Assembly (NCBI GenBank): GCA_003118195.1
Contig: BEXV01000131.1
Span: 247,442 to 257,536 of the forward strand
Origin: Hemicentrotus pulcherrimus
Lineage: Eukaryota > Echinodermata > Echinoidea > Camarodonta > Strongylocentrotidae
Direction: 5' to 3'
DNA: 10,095 nt
The position numbers and the translations under genes were made by a program. Shown in pieces: positions 8,146 to 10,095 of this stretch. Below the pieces are notes generated by a model. That model was given only the letters and a program-made list of their open reading frames with translations, was not told where the DNA came from and did no database searches. Each line of letters opens with the position of its first letter. The first letter of the stretch is position 1.

Positions 8146-8890
8146 CATCGCAGGCTCCAGTGCACTTCAAACTATAGTTTCACAATAGTTGGGGACTCTT
8201 TTCAGTAGTGCTTGTGTGTCGTCATTGTGTTTCATACTCCTACAGCGAACCCTGACTTAAAAAAAAAAAAAATACGCCCTATTGTTGTGGCCGTGATTAT
8301 TTTACCATTTATGGTAACAAATGTCAACAGAGTTTTAGCATGGATGTTCAAAGTTCTTCCAAAAAATCACCGCCTTCGTACACCTGTCCAGATAAGCAGC
8401 ATTAGGCGCTAACCCAGGATCTTATAACTTGCACTGTATATGATTGGTACACACGCAAACGAATCCAGCTTTAAAAAAAACCCGTGTGCAAAGGCTAACT
8501 GATCCGGGTTTGCAACAGGGGAAACCCCTTTTTTGTATGACTTCGCTCTTTAAGAAAATCCCGAAGAAAATGTCATTATGAAATGTACAGGATACTGATT
8601 CAGAACAAGATAGAAAGGAGCAAGAATTGACGGAGGTATGGTTAAACAAAAAGCAAGCAATGAGTATTAGAGTATGAGGGGTATTCTACTCGATGGCCTT
8701 TGCCTCTGAGTGAGGGGGCAGGGAGGATNGTGTTACGTTTTTGAGGGGGCAGTACTCCTTCCCTCATTATGAAATTTTAAAATCAATGACACCATTATTG
8801 CTGTCATCATCAATTTTACCCATGATATCATCATAATTAAGCCTATACAAGGCAAAAACTAAAGATGTATTTTTGAAATTTAGATTGACT
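8146..8890. other. unassigned, somewhat GC-richer DNA with short repeats
   Basis: A 14-base poly-A run lies at 8259-8272. A 66-codon frame at 8212-8412 passes through it on the plus strand and is rich in hydrophobic and basic residues, but it resembles no family I know. The frame depends on the homopolymer length, so I do not call it a gene. A weak inverted repeat (AAACCCG at 8478, CGGGTTT at 8505) and a small GGGG-AAA-CCCC hairpin (8518-8528) follow. Confidence 0.4.
8711..8752. repeat. 11-bp direct repeat TGAGGGGGCAG with an unresolved base
   Basis: TGAGGGGGCAG occurs at 8711-8721 and 8742-8752, a 31-bp period. An N at 8729 between the copies shows an assembly ambiguity, possibly caused by the G-rich repeat. 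Confidence 0.7.
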
Positions 8891-8900
8891 AACTAATGAA
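8891..8900 (+). repeat. target-site duplication, left copy (AACTAATGAA)
   Basis: This 10-bp word is repeated perfectly at 9585-9594. The two copies lie immediately outside the first base of reverse transcriptase similarity and the last base of the GATA tail. That is the expected arrangement for target-primed insertion of a LINE. Confidence 0.8.
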
Positions 8901-9584
8901 GTTTGGTCTAAGCATGAATGTCAAGAAAATATTAGACAATGATTTTTAGTAGAACAGAGAATAAGCCTAGAATATGTTTGAAACTTGATGGACATATCAT
9001 TGAGCAAGTCAGTAATTACATCTACTTAGGACAAAATATCACAGATGATGCCAGATGCGAAGCAGAATAAAAAGAATAGAAATTGCTCGGAATACATTTC
9101 TGGCAATGAAAAGATTATTCACAAATAGAAAGGTGAAATTTAATTTGCGCTTAGGTTGAGACTAGTAAACTGGTATGTATGGTCTGTCCTATTGTATGAA
9201 GCAGAAACATAGACAATAAACAAGGCCATGGAAAATAGAATAACATCTTTTGAAATGTGGATCTACAGAAGCATGATGAAAATATCCTGGAAAGGAATGA
9301 AAACCAACAAAGAGATATTGCACATGGCAGGGCGTAAACAAATTGCACTAGTACAATACTTTGGTCATGTTAAAAGGCACCAAATCCTCTTAAAGGATTT
9401 TTTGGAAGGAAGAGTGGAAGGAAGTAGACCTGTAGAGGGAGACCCAGAATCAACTGGGAAGAGAATGTCAAGAACTGACGTGGATTAAAACTGCAAGAGT
9501 GCACCAGAATGGCAGAAGATAGAGAATAGAGAGATGTTGCAATCAACCTACGAACCGGGGAAAAATACTCAGATAGATAGATAG
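8901..9584 (+). pseudogene. 5'-truncated, frameshifted non-LTR retrotransposon (LINE) reverse transcriptase C-terminal fragment
   Basis: In its active form this protein copies the element RNA into DNA at a nicked target. Translation recovers a consistent homology trail across shifting frames: FGLSMNVKK (from 8902), the RT region after the catalytic motif; SNYIYLGQNITDD (about 9010-9050), the conserved YLG segment; RIEIARNTFLAMKRL (about 9073-9117); NWYVWSVLLYEAET (9168-9209); FEMWIYRSMMKISW (about 9249-9290); QYFGHVKRH (about 9354-9380); RGRPRINWEENVKN (9434-9475); and CTRMAEDRE then RDVAINLRTGE (9500-9562). The frame changes about four times (near 8942, 9067, 9150 and 9433). Stops at 9210, 9476 and 9527 all fall where Trp is expected. 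A short in-frame loss is likely before QYFGH. Everything upstream, including the endonuclease and the catalytic aspartates, is absent. The clade (RTE-like or a related group) is not resolved. The copy cannot encode a functional enzyme. Confidence 0.88.
9571..9584 (+). repeat. (GATA)n tail of the LINE copy
   Basis: Three AGAT/GATA units directly follow the last coding similarity, and the final stop (TAG at 9578) lies inside the tail. There is almost no 3' untranslated region. Short tandem tails instead of poly-A are common in several LINE clades. Confidence 0.8.
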
Positions 9585-9594
9585 AACTAATGAA
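9585..9594 (+). repeat. target-site duplication, right copy (AACTAATGAA)
   Basis: This is a perfect copy of the word at 8891-8900, starting directly after the GATA tail. Confidence 0.8.
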
Positions 9595-10071
9595 ATAACG
9601 TATAACTAATAATTGATATTAACTATGATTCATGATTATCAAACCATAACAGATCAGATTCAAGCGGATAAGAATATTTTTTCTGTTCATTGAGTAAGAG
9701 TTGCTCTTATAATAAGCTTCATCATCGGTCTCCACTTCTGGCAACTAATTAGTCCCGAAGAACAAGCAATATGCACTCACACAAACCTATTAATGCTGAC
9801 CCCATTTTGTTTTATGACATTTTCAATTATGAAATGCATTCAAGTGGGCAATATTTACGCAGAGATAATTGGAATATTTAAGAGAGGCATACTACAGTAC
9901 AGAGACAAGTGCGGCTGCGTAGTACAGAACACTTCATGTTTCAAAGATAATCCAAACTTATATTCTAAGATAAGTACCAAAATCAAAGCGGTGTTGTTTT
10001 ATTTTAAATAATTTCATAGTCTTATCACGAGTGCACTTTGTCGGTAACATCAGCCTACTTCTTCGTTAGCT
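9595..10071. other. unassigned DNA, no gene seen
   Basis: A 72-codon frame on the plus strand (9793-10011) is the longest here. It has several Cys residues and a lysine/isoleucine-rich C-terminal part, but no recognised domain, no clear splice context and no composition shift from its surroundings. I do not call it a gene. Confidence 0.5.
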
Positions 10072-10095
10072 AGAGAGAGAGAGAGAGAGAGAGAG
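10072..10095. repeat. (AG)n microsatellite at the right edge
   Basis: At least twelve AG units run off the end of the window, so the full length is unknown. Confidence 0.95.

Noticed and set aside
8168..8180. AAACTATAGTTT palindrome repeated at about 7638 and 8169 as transposon ends
   Set aside because: The flanks of the two copies show no target-site duplication, and the roughly 530 bases between them have no transposase or other mobile-element feature.
8212..8412. 66-codon plus-strand frame with a basic and hydrophobic product
   Set aside because: It runs through a 14-base poly-A tract, so the frame depends on homopolymer length. The product resembles no known family.
8478..8534. Hairpin GGGG-AAA-CCCC followed by six T, resembling a bacterial terminator
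   Set aside because: The stem is only 4 bp and the window is clearly eukaryotic. A rho-independent terminator makes no sense here, and there is no Pol III gene upstream.
9228..9488. 86-codon plus-strand frame as a stand-alone gene
   Set aside because: It is the longest surviving reading-frame piece of the LINE relic. Its start Met is internal to the RT C-terminal similarity and its last 18 or so codons are read in the wrong frame.
9793..10011. 72-codon plus-strand frame with several cysteines
   Set aside because: The cysteine spacing fits no motif I know, and there is no signal peptide, splice context or composition change to support a gene.
1..10095. tRNA genes, tRNA-derived SINEs, CRISPR array, satellite DNA
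   Set aside because: I found no GGTTCGANNCC-type B box with a matching A box, no regularly spaced direct repeats with unique spacers, and no long tandem array beyond the microsatellites listed.

Overview
The window looks like non-coding or intronic/intergenic DNA from an animal genome, most likely a marine invertebrate and possibly a mollusc. It is AT-rich, has no long open reading frame on either strand, and carries many simple repeats, a decayed LINE retrotransposon and GTAAGT-type splice donors. No bacterial operon structure, rRNA, tRNA or CRISPR array is visible. The mollusc guess rests on overall texture, especially an excess of the palindromes TACATGTA and TACCGGTA, and is an inference. 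Two N bases (2655 and 8729) show this is a draft assembly.

Layout. Positions 1-1141 hold a poly-C run, unassigned DNA, a 69-bp-period duplication and a probable retroelement 3' end (AATAAA followed by a TTGAA-type tail). Positions 1142-8890 are mostly featureless AT-rich DNA. They contain several minus-strand splice donors (ending at 1764, 3494, 6378, 7033 and 8145), of which only the 63-nt interval 6378-6440 makes a convincing complete small exon. These sites suggest, but do not prove, that the window lies in the introns of a minus-strand gene or long non-coding transcript. Near 3630-3825 a segment resembling an intron 3' end is tandemly duplicated. Positions 7218-7324 form a long foldback (34-bp perfect arms, 16-nt loop) between two AT microsatellites. 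Its loop carries CTGATGAG on the minus strand, the core of a hammerhead ribozyme, so it may be a decayed Penelope-like or retrozyme remnant.

Positions 8901-9584 are the clearest element: a 5'-truncated, frameshifted non-LTR retrotransposon fragment on the plus strand, from the region downstream of the reverse transcriptase catalytic motif to the C-terminus. It ends in a (GATA)n tail and is bounded by a perfect 10-bp target-site duplication. The window closes with unassigned DNA and an (AG)n microsatellite at the very end.

No intact protein-coding gene can be supported. The strongest observations are the fully delimited LINE insertion, the hairpin with a hammerhead-like core, and the palindromic octamer excess.
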